DNA of 64,000 nucleotides, from positions 48,452,323-48,516,322 of the forward strand of contig BTPG01000004.1 in assembly GCA_036245525.1 (NCBI GenBank), given 5' to 3'. The stretch's first letter is position 1, and every line of letters begins with the position of its first letter. Made by a program: the position numbers and the translations under genes. The notes under the pieces were generated by a model. That model saw only the letters and a program-made list of their open reading frames with translations. It was not told the origin of the DNA and made no database searches. The DNA comes from Semisulcospira habei (taxonomy: Eukaryota; Mollusca; Gastropoda; Semisulcospiridae). Below, piece by piece: positions 1 to 11,066 of the stretch.

Positions 1-2480
1 TGTACATTTTCCCTACAGCTGTCTTCTTTCTGTGCAGAGTCATGCTGTCATTTGTCATCTCTCATGTCCTGGGGTATGGCTCCTTTCTCCCAACACTGGC
101 ACAGGAGGTTGTTAACTCATTCTACCCCATCACCGAAATCCCCAAATTTTGCATTGCAGTGCAGGACACAGATCGACCATGATAGTTCAAGGGTGATGCC
201 AGAATAGCTTGGCGCCCATAGGCGCCAAGCTATTCTGGCATCACCCTTGAACTATCATGGTCGATCAATATCTTGCTGTGGTGTTTCTGGGGTAGAATGA
301 GTTAAGATGCACTAGCACGACGCTCTTCCCACACTTGATGATTTCAGGGGGTATCCCATTCTTTCCTGGAGCCTTCCCTGACAACAGGCTGTATACAGTT
401 TTGCTCAACTTCTTGGCAGTGGGCATCGTTTTTGATTCTTCCATCATGGGGAGACTTTCAACAATATCAAGGGCAGAGTAAGAGATGGCATTTTCCCTGG
501 AGTACAGCTCAGAGTAGTACTCCACCCATCTCTCCATCTGCTTGCCTCTGTCTTGGAAAATCTCACCCATCTTGAGAGGCGCAGTCGTGCTCTGTGTTGG
601 TTCGATGGCCTTTTTGATGCGGTCGTACATTCCCCAGGTGTTTCCAGTGTCAGCCGAACACTGAATGCTTTTGCAAAGCTAAAGCCAGAAGTCATTTGTG
701 CAGTGTCTGGCAATTCACTGTATGTTGCTTCTAGCTGTTCTTAGGATCTGCAGATTGCATCGGGTAGGAACTCATTAGTACTAAATTTGAGTGAATCGAT
801 GTTCCTCTATCACCAGGATGAGCGTGGTGGAGCTGGTCTTGAACTAGTCACTGCTCTTTTTCTGCTTTTTGCCACGAGCTCTGCTGTGCATGGCATCACC
901 CAGACAGCTCCATTTACGCTGAGCGACACCATGGGGAGGGTTCTTTTCTTAGCACCTTGTCTAGGGCCTTCACGAAAACCTCTGCCATGTCTGAATTTGC
1001 ATTCTGGCTGGTGGCAATTCTAGGCTTTCCTTCTGGTTTGGAGCAGTAAATCTTGGTTGAAGCCTCCAGTTGCAGCACACCAGCAAGTGGTCAGTGTCGG
1101 AAGCCATGATGTCTCCACAACACCTTATGTTGAGGCTTCATCTGGAAGGAGATGGTGATGCAGAGGTCGTGGTATGTGCTGAGCTGCTCGTTCTCATTCA
1201 TCTTCCCAACTCTGTATTTCCCCAGGCAAAATGGCCAGAGTCGTGGTCAGCACCTACTCTTGCATTAAAGTCACCAAGCAGGAGAAGATGTTCCTGTCTG
1301 GGGATACCAGAGATGAGAGAATCAATCTTGTCATAAAACTCATCCTGCTGGTGAGGTCAACGTTGGGTTGTACACAGTCACACTAATAAGGTCGACAGGC
1401 CCATCGGCAGTGTAAAGACAAAGTGACAGGAGTCTCTGTTCCATTTGAGCCTGGTTCAACCATCTTCAAGAGTGAATTGCTGACCACAAGTCTGATGCCA
1501 TACTCTGACATTTTCAGGACTTTTCCTTTGCCAAAAGAACGTCAAGTCTTTCTCGTGAAGGGTGCCTAAGTCCGTAAGGCACGTCTCCTGTCAGGCAGCA
1601 AAATGGACCTGCAGTCTCTTGAGCTGACTGCTGATGACCGATGTTTTGCGAACATCACTCATGTCTTGGAGGTCTTCTGACAGACTGGTTGTGATGGTTC
1701 ACACATTCCAACAGCCAAGTCTGAGAGCTGGTTTCGTTTTTCTTATGATTTCTTTTGTTGTTGCTTGGTGTGGGGTTTGCAACCCACCAAGTCCCACGCA
1801 CCCAGTGAGGCAGGTGAACTGTGGCGGGACAACACCTAACTGGTGGCTGCACAGCCTGAGGCAGGCGGTAGTTGTCCACTGAGACCTGAGGATCTCACCC
1901 AACATCGGAAGCAAACCCTGGCACCTCACTCTCCACCAATCAAGCAGTGATGTTTTTAACCGGAAACTGCTTCCCATGTTGTGCTGACGCTGTGAAGAGT
2001 TGCTGGAGTGACCTTCCCAAGGCACAGGTCTGGGACGGTCATGAGTCGACCATGCTTTGCTGGTGTGATCCAGAGGAAAGGAAAGAACCGATACATCTGG
2101 TACCAGGTCAGCTGCAGGAGCTGCCGGAAGATGCCAGAAACTGGCATGTAACTGCCTAAGGGGCTCCAATCTGCATTTTCTGTTAGCCTTTGCCTCTCCT
2201 GAGGCACCCACAAGGCAGTGGGGCTATTTACCCATAGCTGGGAGCCTGGTTCACAGACATCAAAGCATGACCACACATGAGTGGGCCTGTATCAGTGTAT
2301 GCCAAGTGTCTGGGAGCCAGACCCCCTCCAAGTCCTCTAAAGTTCTGCCTGAGTCTGTTAGGTATTCAGATACCATGTGTCACCATGAGGAAGCACTACA
2401 TGAGGCTTGCTGGCACACTCTGCCCTTCTTTTTCAAAATACTGCTACCCAGTGATGGAAGATGAAAGTGAGAGGTGACAA
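1..2480 (-). mobile_element. Degenerate RTE-like LINE in XPO5 intron 2
   Basis: A non-LTR retrotransposon relic read from right to left. Near 1720 the minus strand reads GCWNV, the usual start of an apurinic-type endonuclease. Near 1290-1260 it reads LLLLGDFNARVG, the endonuclease GDFN motif. At 630-265 a 121-residue stretch covers the linker and start of the reverse transcriptase (KAPGKNGIPPEIIK). After the MITE at 112-305 the frame resumes as LLCQCWEKGAIPQDMRD and leaves the window at base 1. Stops and frameshifts break it many times, so it is inactive. The 5' boundary is soft, somewhere between 2280 and 2480. It has the same orientation as XPO5. The clade name is inferred from motif resemblance only. 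Confidence 0.75.
112..305. mobile_element. TTAA palindromic MITE, family M1, copy a
   Basis: A near-perfect hairpin element bounded by TTAA on both sides (112-115 and 302-305). The outer inverted ends are TTAACTCATTCTACCCC, and the centre is a long arm ending in AGCTTGGCGCC and its complement. It sits inside the LINE at 1-2480. If one TTAA and the body are ignored, the LINE frame reads VLVHLNNLLCQCWEKG without interruption, which proves the TTAA target duplication. TTAA duplication is typical of piggyBac or Kolobok superfamilies. No transposase is present, so this is a non-autonomous copy. Confidence 0.9.
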
Positions 2481-2888
2481 GCACTACTACTATGCTACCA
2501 CACTAGACACGGTACATCAGAGCAACCATTTAAAACACACAAAAACATGATTATTGACAAGGAAAAGACAAAATACACCCACGGGTCAAATTCGTTATAT
2601 TTAGGTGTAAATCTACACATTGTAAAACCTACCAGCATGAAACCACCTGGGCATGAATCTGCTGTAGTAGTACATAAGTCAATGTAAATAATAGACCTAG
2701 GAAATGGAAACAGATGCACAAAAGCCAGTGACACTGTGTGCAATGTCCTTTTTCACAGACTGCAGTCAGCATTTCTAAAAGATGCTATTATAGTAATAAA
2801 AAAGACAAATTTAAGAAAATAAAAAGAAGAAGTGGAAATAACAAAATAAAAATAAGAAGGGAACTAAAATGAAATAATTCAATCTTAC
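2481..2888. other. XPO5 intron 2, unannotated AT-rich DNA
   Basis: Low-complexity A-rich intronic sequence (notably 2780-2880) between the degenerate LINE and XPO5 exon 2. I see no coding potential matching exportin-5 and no clear repeat boundary. The next XPO5 exon must lie to the left of the window. Confidence 0.5.
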
Positions 2889-3010
2889 TTGATGTAGTGC
2901 TCAACCAACTGCAGGCCAAAATGACGCACTATTGGTGTGTTCTGCTTTCCAGCCAGTAACAACCCACACTCAAGACTTGCAGGTGACTTCTCTCGGAATT
3001 CCTCGCAGAC
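2889..3010 (-). CDS. XPO5: Exportin-5, coding exon 2
   Basis: Exportin-5 is the Ran-GTP dependent karyopherin that carries pre-microRNA hairpins and other structured RNA from nucleus to cytoplasm. This exon encodes about 40 residues, including VCEEFREKSP, CGLLLAG and IVRHFGLQLVEHYIK, which match the conserved second segment of animal exportin-5 (human FCEEFKEKCP, IVRHFGLQILEHVVK). It forms part of the N-terminal HEAT-type importin-beta region. Splicing fits: the acceptor AG abuts base 3010, and the donor GTAAGA follows base 2889 after two bases of a codon (122 nt, exit phase 2). Intron 1 is only 143 nt. The remainder of the gene lies outside the window on the left. Confidence 0.93.
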
Positions 3011-3153
3011 CTGGAATAATAGTATACTATAATCAATAATGTCAATCAATGCAGTAGTACCAGTTACACTTCCTCCGACGACCGACGTATATATATTGTA
3101 AAACGTGTGCTAAACAGCAGGCTGCAAAAAAATACATGCGCAGCTTTTCGCAC

Positions 3154-3270
3154 CTGATGGGCTATCATTCTATCTTGTTGCGTTGCTGACGGGTCCATAA
3201 CAGTCTGCACTGCTGCAATTAGAGTGGCAAGCGTTTGTTCCATGTTGAAATCTGCAGTGGGAGACGCCAT
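3154..3270 (-). CDS. XPO5: Exportin-5, coding exon 1 with start codon
   Basis: This is the first coding exon, 39 residues, read leftward from ATG at 3270-3268. A second in-frame ATG at 3243 gives MEQTLATLIAAVQTVMDP, which aligns better with the human N-terminus (MDQVNALCEQLVKAVTVMMDP), so either start may be used. The exon ends in AHQ at a GTGCGA donor, phase 0, which joins exactly to VCEEF of exon 2. GTGCGA is weaker than the usual GTRAGT, but the protein match supports it. The gene is divergent from BABAM2. Its upstream region (3323-3468) carries the GGCGAGTTGAC repeat cluster. Confidence 0.88.
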
Positions 3271-3322
3271 GATTGACCTGCCCCAAGGGAGATTACTGCG
3301 ATGAGTGTGATTTTAAGGTTGC

Positions 3323-3468
3323 CAGTCAACTCGCCTATATGCCATATCGCCCATGTGTCGTCTCGCTTGAAGTACGGGTCAACTCGGCAAAGTATAGGGT
3401 CAAGTCTCCTAAGGTACGAGACAAGTCGACAAAGGGGTCAAGTCGCCCATGGCAAGAGTAAACTCGCC
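3323..3468 (-). promoter_or_regulatory. XPO5-side promoter repeat cluster
   Basis: Read toward XPO5, this segment has about six related 10-12 bp units spaced roughly 20-50 bp apart: GGCGAGTTGAC (3335-3325), GCCGAGTTGAC (3388-3378), a GGAGACTTGACC unit near 3411-3400, a GTCGACTTGT unit near 3430, GGCGACTTGAC (3447-3438) and GGCGAGTTTAC (3468-3459). The block 3352-3323 matches 27 of 30 bases with BABAM2-side 16453-16482 in the corresponding orientation. It begins about 55 bp upstream of the XPO5 ATG, so it covers either the core promoter or the 5' UTR. No TATA box is evident. The regulatory role is inferred. Confidence 0.6.
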
Positions 3469-3949
3469 CAATATCATTTCCTACATGAAGCATCCTGATC
3501 CAAAGATCCGTGGCGGTTTCCCAAACAAATCACTATAAGTCTACTAGCAGTCTTGAGCGTACTGGTTTAGAAAGTAAGTGATGAGAGCCCCTGCTTAAAA
3601 TGTGGATGGATGGCTTTGGCTTGTTAAGTTTACAGACAGTTCCCTGTCAGCTCACTGTTGCAATGAGCACAGATGGGAACATCATTCATGGTTAGTAGTT
3701 TTACGATAAGGGACTGTGGTAAATTGACTATTCAGTTACTGCAAAATGTGGTATGAGACTATTTGCAGTCACATTTTTAATTTACTGAAAAATCCTTTAT
3801 AGAACTTTGAAGTAAATTCGTCAAAGGTAATTAATTGTGGCCAAATCAGTATATATCGCAAATCTCGAATTAAGGGCTTTTGCAGTTTAGACAGTTATGT
3901 GATTTTGCTGAACTTATACAAGACATCAGTTTACATTACGCTATTGTGC
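3469..3949. other. Intergenic DNA, nothing recognised
   Basis: AT-rich sequence between the XPO5 promoter repeats and the first LINE remnant. No coding match, hairpin or tandem repeat was seen. Confidence 0.4.
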
Positions 3950-4579
3950 AGATCAACTACCAGCTCCATCGACACCTGTTTCATCCCCCAAATCTGAAAA
4001 TCTTCTACCGTCATACCTCTCCCCAAAAAGACACACCCAAAGAACCCAATGATTTTCGACCTGTAGCCCTGACCTCTTTAGTCATGAAAACCCTGGAAAA
4101 GATCATCAGATCGTTCGGCCATTTGTTTTGTTGCTGAACCCCTTCTCGACCCTCTCCAATTTGCATACAGGACTGGAAAAGGAGGAGGCCATGCTGTTCA
4201 TATTAAACACACTGTATACACATATAGAAAAGCCACTGGCGCATGCTAGGATTTCATTTGTTGATTTTTCTAGTTTTAACACTTTACAACCTTGCATCTT
4301 GGCTGAGAGACTGATCCATGATTTCTCCCTCAACAATAGGCTGATATCATGGGTTTTGGAATTTTTAACAAACAGACCTCAGAGAGTTCTTGTCAACAAT
4401 CTTTTTTTCTGACTAGCATCTTACCAGCACTGGTTCCCCTCAAGGTTGTGTTTTGTTTCCTCTTCTGTACATTATGTACACTGTTTTAAAAGCCGTTATG
4501 AAAATCGTTTTCTTGTGAAATTTTCAGATGATTCAGCATTACTTGTAGTCTTTTACATCACTGTAAAATGATGATACTG

Positions 4580-4740
4580 GAGGTGTCTATTGTTGAGAGT
4601 ATTTATTGCAGTACTGGAACGTTTACATGAGTGAGATAGAAGAGGGTGAGAAGAGAACATGCTGGCGGATGTAGCAAGGGTACAGCTTATTATGCTATAG
4701 GGGTGAGCTACAGGCATCTAAGAGTCAACTCATTACAGTG
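4580..4740. other. Unassigned sequence in the LINE-interrupting mosaic
   Basis: About 160 bp between the left half of the CR1/Rex-like LINE and SINE-like copy X1. It encodes nothing recognisable. It may belong to whichever element first interrupted the LINE. Confidence 0.35.
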
Positions 4741-5067
4741 GTTGTACATTGCTAACGTCCCAACAGCAACAAGACTTTCTCAGGACGTGCTTGTGGAAAA
4801 TAAACAACTAAACAGAATATTAAATGTGTGTTGCCAGCCTGTCTAATACGCTAAATAAACCCAATACCATTTAGCAACACACATCCAATATCAAGAGCTA
4901 CAGACAGCGCAGACAGTAGGGAGAGTTTAAAAAAGGAAAATACAGGTGAATGTACACAAAAACACACACCCCAGAATAGAGATTAAAACCCACGCTGTGG
5001 GGCTGACCAGGGTGACCCTGGGAACCAAAAAGTAGTTAACCCGACCCAAGTCCCCCAGGATAGACCC
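4741..5067 (-). mobile_element. SINE-like element X, copy 1
   Basis: Reverse copy of a short element also present at 18881-19258 and 36581-36924. Shared landmarks include GGGGGACTTGGGT near the 5' end, CTGGTCAGCCCCACAG, CTCTCCCTACTGTCTGCACT, AGCTCTTGATATTGGATG, and a 3' end around GTTAAGCAATGTACAATCAA. In this copy GTGGGTTTTAATCTC resembles a degenerate pol III B box, which hints at a SINE, but no convincing A box was seen. No coding capacity. A LINE inserted immediately beside its 5' edge at 5069. Confidence 0.75.
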
Positions 5068-5068
5068 T

Positions 5069-6746
5069 TACTTACTTACTTACGCCTGTCACCCCTACCC
5101 GGGTATAGGCCGTCGACGAGAGACCTCCAGCAACTCCTGTCCTGTGCTTCTCCTTCGATTCTGCTCCAGGTGGTTCCCAGTCTCTTGATGTCTGCTTGGA
5201 GGTCTCGACGCCAGGAGTTTCTCGGCCTACCTCTTTTCCTCTTTCCCTGGGGGTTCCATGACAATGCCTGCCTAGTGATACTGGAAGCTGGCTTTCTCAG
5301 ACTGTGACCGATCCATCCCCATCTTCTTCGCCCAATTTCATTCTCTGCTGTTATCTGCTCTGTTCTCTCCCAGAGTCTCACGTTGCTGATCTTCTCTGGC
5401 CAGTGGATTTTCAAAATTCTTCTAAGGCAACTGTTCATGAAGGTCTGTACTCTGTTGACTGTGGTTTTTGTCAATCTCCATGTCTCTGCTCCATATAGGA
5501 GAACTGCTTTTACATTGGAGTTGAAAATCCGGACTTTGGTGTGTTGTGACAGTTCTCTGGAACTCCACACTTTTTTCAACTGGAGAAAGGCTGCTCTGGC
5601 TTTACCGATTCGTGCTCTGACATCTGCATCAGGTGCCGCCTTTTTTGTCTATGATGCTCCCGAGATAGGTGAAGGACTCCACCTCCTCCAACGGGGTGCC
5701 AGCAAGCAAGACTGGTTCTTCCCTGGTTGCGTTCAGCCTCATTGTCTTTGTTTTCTGTTTGTGAATGGTGAGGCCCACTTGGGACGAGATGTCAGCAAGC
5801 CTCGTGGTCTTGTCCTGCATTTGTTGATGAGTGTGGGACAGTAATGCCAAGTCGTCTGCAAAATCGAGGTCGTCAAGCTGTGTCCACAGTGTCCACTGTA
5901 TTCCACTTCGTCTGTGCTCTGTGGTCATCTTCATGGCCCAGTTTATGGCCAGTAGGAAGAGGAACGGAGACAGCAGACACCCCTGCCTGACACCAGTTCT
6001 GACCTGGAGCTCTCTGGTGAACTGCCCTTCGTGGATCACGCGACATGTCATGCCATCATAGCTGCTCTTGATCAGGCGGACGAGCTTTGTGGGTACACCG
6101 TAGTGTCGTAGGAGTTTCCACAGAGTCTCTCGGTCCACGCTGTCAAATGCTTTCTCATAATCCACAAAGTTGACGTACAGCGGGGAGCTCCACTCCAGAG
6201 ACTGTTCCACGATGATGCGGAGAGTGGCGATCTGGTCTGTACATGATCGGTTCTTCCTGAATCCTGCTTGCTGGTCTCTCAGCTGGGGGTCAACGGAGCT
6301 CTTCATTCTCTCTAGGATGATCCTGTTGAAGACCTTTCCTGGTACCGCTGACAGCAAGGTGATTCCTCTGTAGTTGGAACACTTGCTGAGGTCGCCTTTC
6401 TTGGGAAGCTTGATTAGGTACCCCTCCTTCCAGTCAGCTGGCATCACCTCCTCTTCCCAGATCTTTCCAAACAGTGGGTACAGCATCTCTACTGTTGTCT
6501 CTAGGTCTGCTTTCAGAGACTCCGCTGGGATGCCATCTGGCCCTGCTGCTTTGCCATTCTTCAAAAATGCCACTGCTTTTCTGATCTCTTCCCGGCTGGG
6601 TCTGTCACAGCTGATGGGTAGGTCGGTCTCTGCCGGCTGGATGTCGGGGGGGTCGGGTGGGCTAGGTCTGTTCAGTAACTCTTCAAAATACTCGGCCCAT
6701 CTGTCGAGTTGGTCTGCTCTGTCTGCAATAGGCTTGCCTTCTTTCT
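5069..6746 (-). mobile_element. LINE family T copy 1 (TAAG tail), 5'-truncated
   Basis: A 5'-truncated non-LTR retrotransposon ending in a (TAAG)n tail at 5069-5084. The same family occurs at 52310-58541 (split full-length copy), 53652-53790 and 56175-56625. The tail replaces poly(A), and the protein ends GLYPGRGDRRK in every copy that keeps its 3' end. The copy starts inside the linker before the reverse transcriptase (EGKPIADRADQ), so the endonuclease is missing. It lies between SINE-like copy X1 and the inverted-repeat element at 6747-7960. Confidence 0.85.
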
Positions 6747-6747
6747 T
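5076..6747 (-). pseudogene. Reverse transcriptase of LINE family T, frameshifted
   Basis: A roughly 400-residue frame covers the reverse transcriptase: GKAAGPDGIPAE, NYRGITLLS, VNFVDYEKAFDSVDRE, GVRQGCLLSPFLF and the catalytic FADDLALL. It breaks at about 5632, where one extra C turns GGTDAD into a stop. The next frame continues with [21 protein letters not shown], a basic RKRGRPRNSWRRDL segment and the GDRRK C-terminus (5579-5076). Correct reading would give reverse transcriptase plus a C-terminal domain of the type found in APE-class LINEs. The frameshift and missing endonuclease make it non-functional. Overlapping frames on the other strand are shadows. Confidence 0.85.
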
Positions 6748-7960
6748 TGTGGTAAAAGAGCAAGACCGGTCCCACCCAGGTATGCATCCGGTCACTCTGG
6801 TCCCTATAGAAGGAATAGAGGAAACGGACATTGTCTACTTCACACCGACCACAAAACTACGCAGCACCAACTTTAATCTACACAGGCAACACTGGTCACA
6901 AAGAACCCGTTCTAAAGCGCACAAAAGTGAAAGGAGGACTGGAACGCTCGCAACAAGCGAGGCCAACTATTCTGTGAAGCACTCGAAGAATTGAATTGAA
7001 GGCCCTTCTACAACGACAAAACCCGGCACCTACCACCAAAACGGTATACAATTCAGGCGGCCCAACAAGCCAACGGCAACAACAGCAATCAACGAAACGA
7101 CAGCCACACCAAAACAGCAGCAACAGCTATGATTAAGCTGATTTTAAAGCATCAACTGTGAGATATGCACCACGGCAACACCGTCGCTGCATACCACCTA
7201 CGCAGAGGACAATACTAGAAACACTAGTCTGTCGCATGGAAGGCAACACAGCCACACAAACAACCGGCATCGTCTACAAACACGAATAAACGGAGAATCA
7301 ACAACAACAACGACACTAAGTCTGGGATTGATCCCGTCAAAACGGACGGATTAATAAACAAAGAACATGACTCCCACGTCTATACACGCAAACTCCGCCC
7401 AACGGTTCCTTGCGTCTTATCGCGGCTAAGCCCCGCTGAGCAGGAAATGACCTTGGAACTGACAGGCACAAGCGCCGAGGGAACAAAAGACGCGGCGATA
7501 CAATCGGATCCCGACACAAGACTGGACCCTGCAAGGTTTTGAAGCGATCATACTTGACATCAATAACACCGCATCAGGAATACTGCAAGGATTTGAAAGC
7601 GTTCATACTAGACATCAATAACACCGCGTCAGGAATACTGCAAGGGTTTGAAAGCGACCATACTGGACATCAATAATGCCGCGTCAGGACTACAGTTACA
7701 TGCAAGGACTACACGGATAACATGTCCTTATGTAAGGAAGTAAATGCGACAGACTTAAAGGAAGACACCAAGAAATGGACTGCGAATTGTAGGCCGGTTC
7801 CCTGATGAGTATGAATCGGAGCCTGTAGTTACTAACTACGAATACCGATCGAAACGCCCCCGAGTGCTTCACATTCTTCTGCTCGGATATTTTGAGGCGT
7901 CGGGACCAGAGTGACCGGATGCATACCTGGGTGGGACCGGTCTTGCTCTTTTTCCACAAA
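6747..7960. mobile_element. Element with ~50-bp inverted termini
   Basis: Sequence near 6750-6805 (containing AGAGCAAGACCGGTCCCAC) recurs inverted near 7900-7957, with about 50 bp of strong match that includes CCAGGTATGCATCCGGTCAC. This is the layout of a non-autonomous DNA transposon of about 1.2 kb. The interior shows no transposase and no convincing frame. Exact ends and target duplication are unclear because both sides adjoin CTTTGT/ACAAAG-like sequence that blends with the neighbouring LINE. An inverted duplication without transposition is the alternative. Confidence 0.5.
7530..7695. repeat. Three ~65-bp tandem units
   Basis: Three imperfect units, each with CTGCAAGG, TTTGAAGCG or TTTGAAAGCG, CATACT and ACATCAATAA, inside the inverted-terminus element. 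Confidence 0.7.
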
Positions 7961-8637
7961 GAAGGCAAAGAAGGCAGGGTAGACCCGGGTAGGGGCAAAT
8001 CATTACAATCACGGGCCTGCTTTGGATGAGTTTGTAACATGCTGAGATGAGTCCTTTCTTGATCTGAATGTTACCAACGGAGATCATCATTGATTTCAGA
8101 AAGCAGTTGGCACTCTCTGAGGCTACTGTTTTACATGGATAGGCCATTGAAATTGTCAGTAGCATTAAGTACCTGGGTACTATCTTTGACAACAAACTCT
8201 CATGGAATGAAAATAGCGAGGTCATTGTGAAGAAAGGTCAGCTGCGGTTATACTTTTACGTAAATTTAATTCGTTTTTAGTGAACAAAAGAATTTTGATC
8301 CTGTTCTATGACTCTTTCATTGAAAGCGTGCTGTCTTTTTCTTTTATCTGTTGGTATTCCAACTTGAGTATCAAAACCAAATATGCGCTGGACAAGATCG
8401 TAAGGGTCGCATACGAAAGTCATTGGTGAAAATCAAAGAAGCTTGCAGTGTTGTGTAGAGAGACAAATAGTGAAAAAGGCATACTGTATTCTGGTGAGCA
8501 ATGATCATGTTTTGACTGCCGAGTTTGACTGTCTCCCCTCGGGATGTCGATTCCGCTGTCCAGCGTGTAGAACAAACAGATGAAAATTCTCTTTTATCCC
8601 TACTGCAGTTCGGCTTATTAATGATGTCCAAGTGTGA

Positions 8638-8642
<5 letters not shown>

Positions 8643-8678
<36 letters not shown>

Positions 8679-8682
8679 CGCG
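8643..8682. repeat. (TG)14 followed by (CG)6
   Basis: An alternating purine-pyrimidine run: about 14 TG units (8643-8670) then about six CG units. It lies in the 3' UTR of the CR1/Rex-like LINE. Such sequence favours Z-DNA in principle. Confidence 0.9.
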
Positions 8683-9183
8683 TTTGTGCGTGCATGCTCG
8701 CTCGTGTATTGTGTAGCAGCAAATCGTGTGCTTTTCTGAAAGAGTTTTTTTTTTATTTTTTTTATTTTACAAGTGATAATGCCAGTAACTTTTTTCCCCC
8801 CCTTCCCCCTTAATTTTCTCAGTAGTTGTCAAATCTTACTTTTTAATTATTTTATATAATATTTTTATTTCATTTTATTATTATTATTTCTGTAATTTCA
8901 TTTTAAAGTGTATAATTATTATTGTTTTAAATTAATTACTTTTTTATGTGTTTTTACTCAGTGCTGTGCATTGTGTGGTGATATATGTACATATGTTGTT
9001 GGTTTTTTTTTTGTTTACATAGTCAAATTGTATTTATTAATGTTGTGCTGTTTTTAAGTACATTAGATTTTAATTGAATTGAATGTTTGTATCATTATTG
9101 TGTGCATATTTTAATGTAAGTTTGGTGTATATCTAAGTCACTGAGCGTGTCGGACCAGTTTATTGAATTGAATTGAATTGAAC

Positions 9184-9776
9184 TCAACCGCAACACGATT
9201 TTGTGTTCATTCAACATGTCTTTTTACTGCAAACCACAAAAGGGATTTTGTGGTAAATCAACAAAATGTCTACATACTGCAAATCCCAATAGAGGGAGTC
9301 TTGCTAAATACACTATGTCGACTTGATGCAAAATACAGCAAAAAGACCAGATGTCTAATAAATGCAAACCCTAATGTGAGTGACTTTGTGGTAAATAGAC
9401 AAGACATCTACTTACTGCAAAATTCAAAATGTGGCTTTTTGCACTAACTAGACAAGGTATTTAATTACTACAAACCAATATATGGATTTCGCAGTAAAGA
9501 GTCAAACCAAATAAAAGTCAATAATAGGGATTTTGCAGTGAATAAACAAAACATTTTTAAATGCACAACCCAATAAATATGGGAGTTTGTGTGAATAGTC
9601 AAATATCTACTTGCACAAAACTCAATGTATGTAATTTTGTGGTAAATAAACTAACATCTGGTACCATATTTTTTGGATTTGCTGTAAATAACAAAACATC
9701 TTCTTACCACAAACCAAATATAAGGGTACTTTGTGGTAAATATTTACTTACCGAAATCCCCATATGACAAATGTCT
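9184..9776. repeat. Degenerate ~57-bp tandem repeat, left part
   Basis: About ten diverged units share the pattern TTTGTGGTAAAT, then ACAAAACATCTAC, then TACTGCAAAACC or CAAACCCAATA. The array resumes at 11067-11165 (GACAAATGTCTACTCACTGCC) beyond the LINE at 9777-11066. The long plus-strand frames across it are accidental. Confidence 0.75.
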
Positions 9777-11066
9777 CATCATCATCATCAGTCCCTTGCC
9801 CGAACTGGGCGTTGGGGGGACTGAAAGGCAGCAGCAACAGACAGTGCTCTCCACTGAGTTCTATTTTGGGCGGTGGCAAGCAAGTCTGGCATCTCGAGTT
9901 CGGTCCATTCTTTTATGTTTGCGACCCAACTCTTTCTCTGACGACCTCGCCGACGACTTCCTTCGAGAGTGCCTTGGAGGATAGTCTTGGACAAGGTGTT
10001 GTGTCGGGTCACGTGGCCAAACCAAGCAAGCTTGCGCCGTTTCACGGTTGCCATAAGGGGTTCATGTGGGCCCACCAGGGAAGTGACGATGCTCCGTACA
10101 TATTCGTTGGTCTTGTGCTCGCGGTACGAGATGCGGAGCAACTTCCTCAGGCACTTGTTCTCAAAGGCCTGGATTTTCTTTTCTGAGTCTGCAAGCAGTG
10201 TCCAAGTCTCACAGCCGTAGAGCAGAATAGACACTACGAGGGACTTGTAAAGCCTGTACTTGATGGTGAAGCTGATGGAGTTACTTCGCCATATCCTGTC
10301 CAGCCTGGCCATTGCGGATGTTGCTGTACCTATCCTGATACGGATCTCTGCTATGCAACTACCGTCTTTGGACAGGGTGGCTCCCAAGTACTTGAAGCTA
10401 TTGACCTCTTCTAGCTTCTGGCCGTTCATGTGAATGTTGCTGCTGCTGTCGCTTGTGGTGTTGATCATCACTTTGCTTTTATCCGTACTGATCTCCATGC
10501 CATAAGACCCTGCGCTACTTGAAAGTTTGTCTGTCAGGTTTTGGAGCTCACTATTGCTGCCTGCCATGAGGTCAATGTCGTCTGCGAATCGAAGATTGCA
10601 CAGGGATCTGCCACCAATAGAGATTGAAGTATGGTGGTCGTGGAGGGTTTCCTGCATGATCTTCTCCAGGAATATGTTGAAAAGGACAGGAGAGAGCAGG
10701 CATCCTTGACGGACACCGATCGTCGTCCTGAAGAACTCGCCTGACTGATTGTTAAGTAGAACCGCGCTGCAGGCGTTCTTGTAAAGCGCTTCTATCATTT
10801 GGATCAGTCCCTCCTCTATGTTGAACGATCTCATGACTTGCCAGAGTCCGTCGTGCCAGACGCGATCAAATGCTTTCCTGAAATCAATGAAGTTGTGGTA
10901 GAGTTCGCGCTGATGCTGCAGATGTTTCTCGATCAGGACGCGGCAGTTGAAAATCTGCTCTACAGTGCTTCTTCCAACTCTGAAGCCAGCCTGTTCTTCT
11001 GCCAGCAGTTCCTCGGCGAAAGTTTTGAGGCGGTTGAGAATGATTCTAAGCATTACTTTGCTAGGG
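9777..11066 (-). mobile_element. LINE family G copy 1, 5'-truncated, with 12-bp target duplication
   Basis: A 5'-truncated LINE inserted in the ~57-bp tandem repeat. The target duplication TGACAAATGTCT is perfect, at 9765-9776 and 11067-11078. The 3' tail is a short (ATG)n run on the minus strand (CATCATCATCATCA at 9777). The interior is a single uninterrupted frame from the 5' end to the stop at 9788, so this is a fairly young insertion. The LINE piece at 11709-12131 is related. Confidence 0.92.
9788..11053 (-). pseudogene. Reverse transcriptase C-terminal part, LINE family G
   Basis: 421 residues with no internal stop. The frame starts inside the reverse transcriptase palm because of 5' truncation (AEEQAGFRVGRSTVEQIF). 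Visible motifs are FIDFRKAFDRVWHDGL, GVRQGCLLSPVLFNIF, the catalytic LRFADDIDLMA, FKYLGATLSKDG and LLYGCETWTL, then the C-terminal KLAWFGHVTRHNTLSK and RRRGRQRKSW segment common to several invertebrate LINEs. It lacks the endonuclease and fingers, so it cannot be autonomous. The protein is fragmentary but well preserved. Confidence 0.9.

Larger units (their letters stand above)
3950..9183 (+). mobile_element. CR1/Rex-like LINE, split by later insertions
   Basis: Two parts of one LINE. The left part, about 3950-4579, encodes reverse transcriptase pieces (NDFRPVALTSLVMKTLEKII, FILNTLYTHIEKPLAHARIS, LISWVLEFLTNRPQRVLVNN, FSDDSALL). The right part, about 8003-9183, continues the same frame family (DFRKQLALSEATV, IKYLGTIFDNKLSWNE, NKRILILFYDSFIESVLSF), then a 3' UTR with a TG/CG run and a terminal (AATTG)n tail at 9163-9183. 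Left text ends in ...GATACTGG and right text resumes at ...GGGCCTGCTTTGG. The interval between (4580-8002) is therefore later material. Frames are broken in many places, so it is inactive. Clade is inferred from the style of the reverse transcriptase and the pentanucleotide tail. Confidence 0.75.

Noticed and set aside
112..305. microRNA precursor in XPO5 intron 2
   Set aside because: The hairpin is far longer and more perfect than a pre-microRNA and belongs to the dispersed TTAA MITE family.
5304..6994. Plus-strand frames of 60-206 codons over 5304-6994
   Set aside because: Shadows of the minus-strand LINE reverse transcriptase, with no conserved motif of their own.
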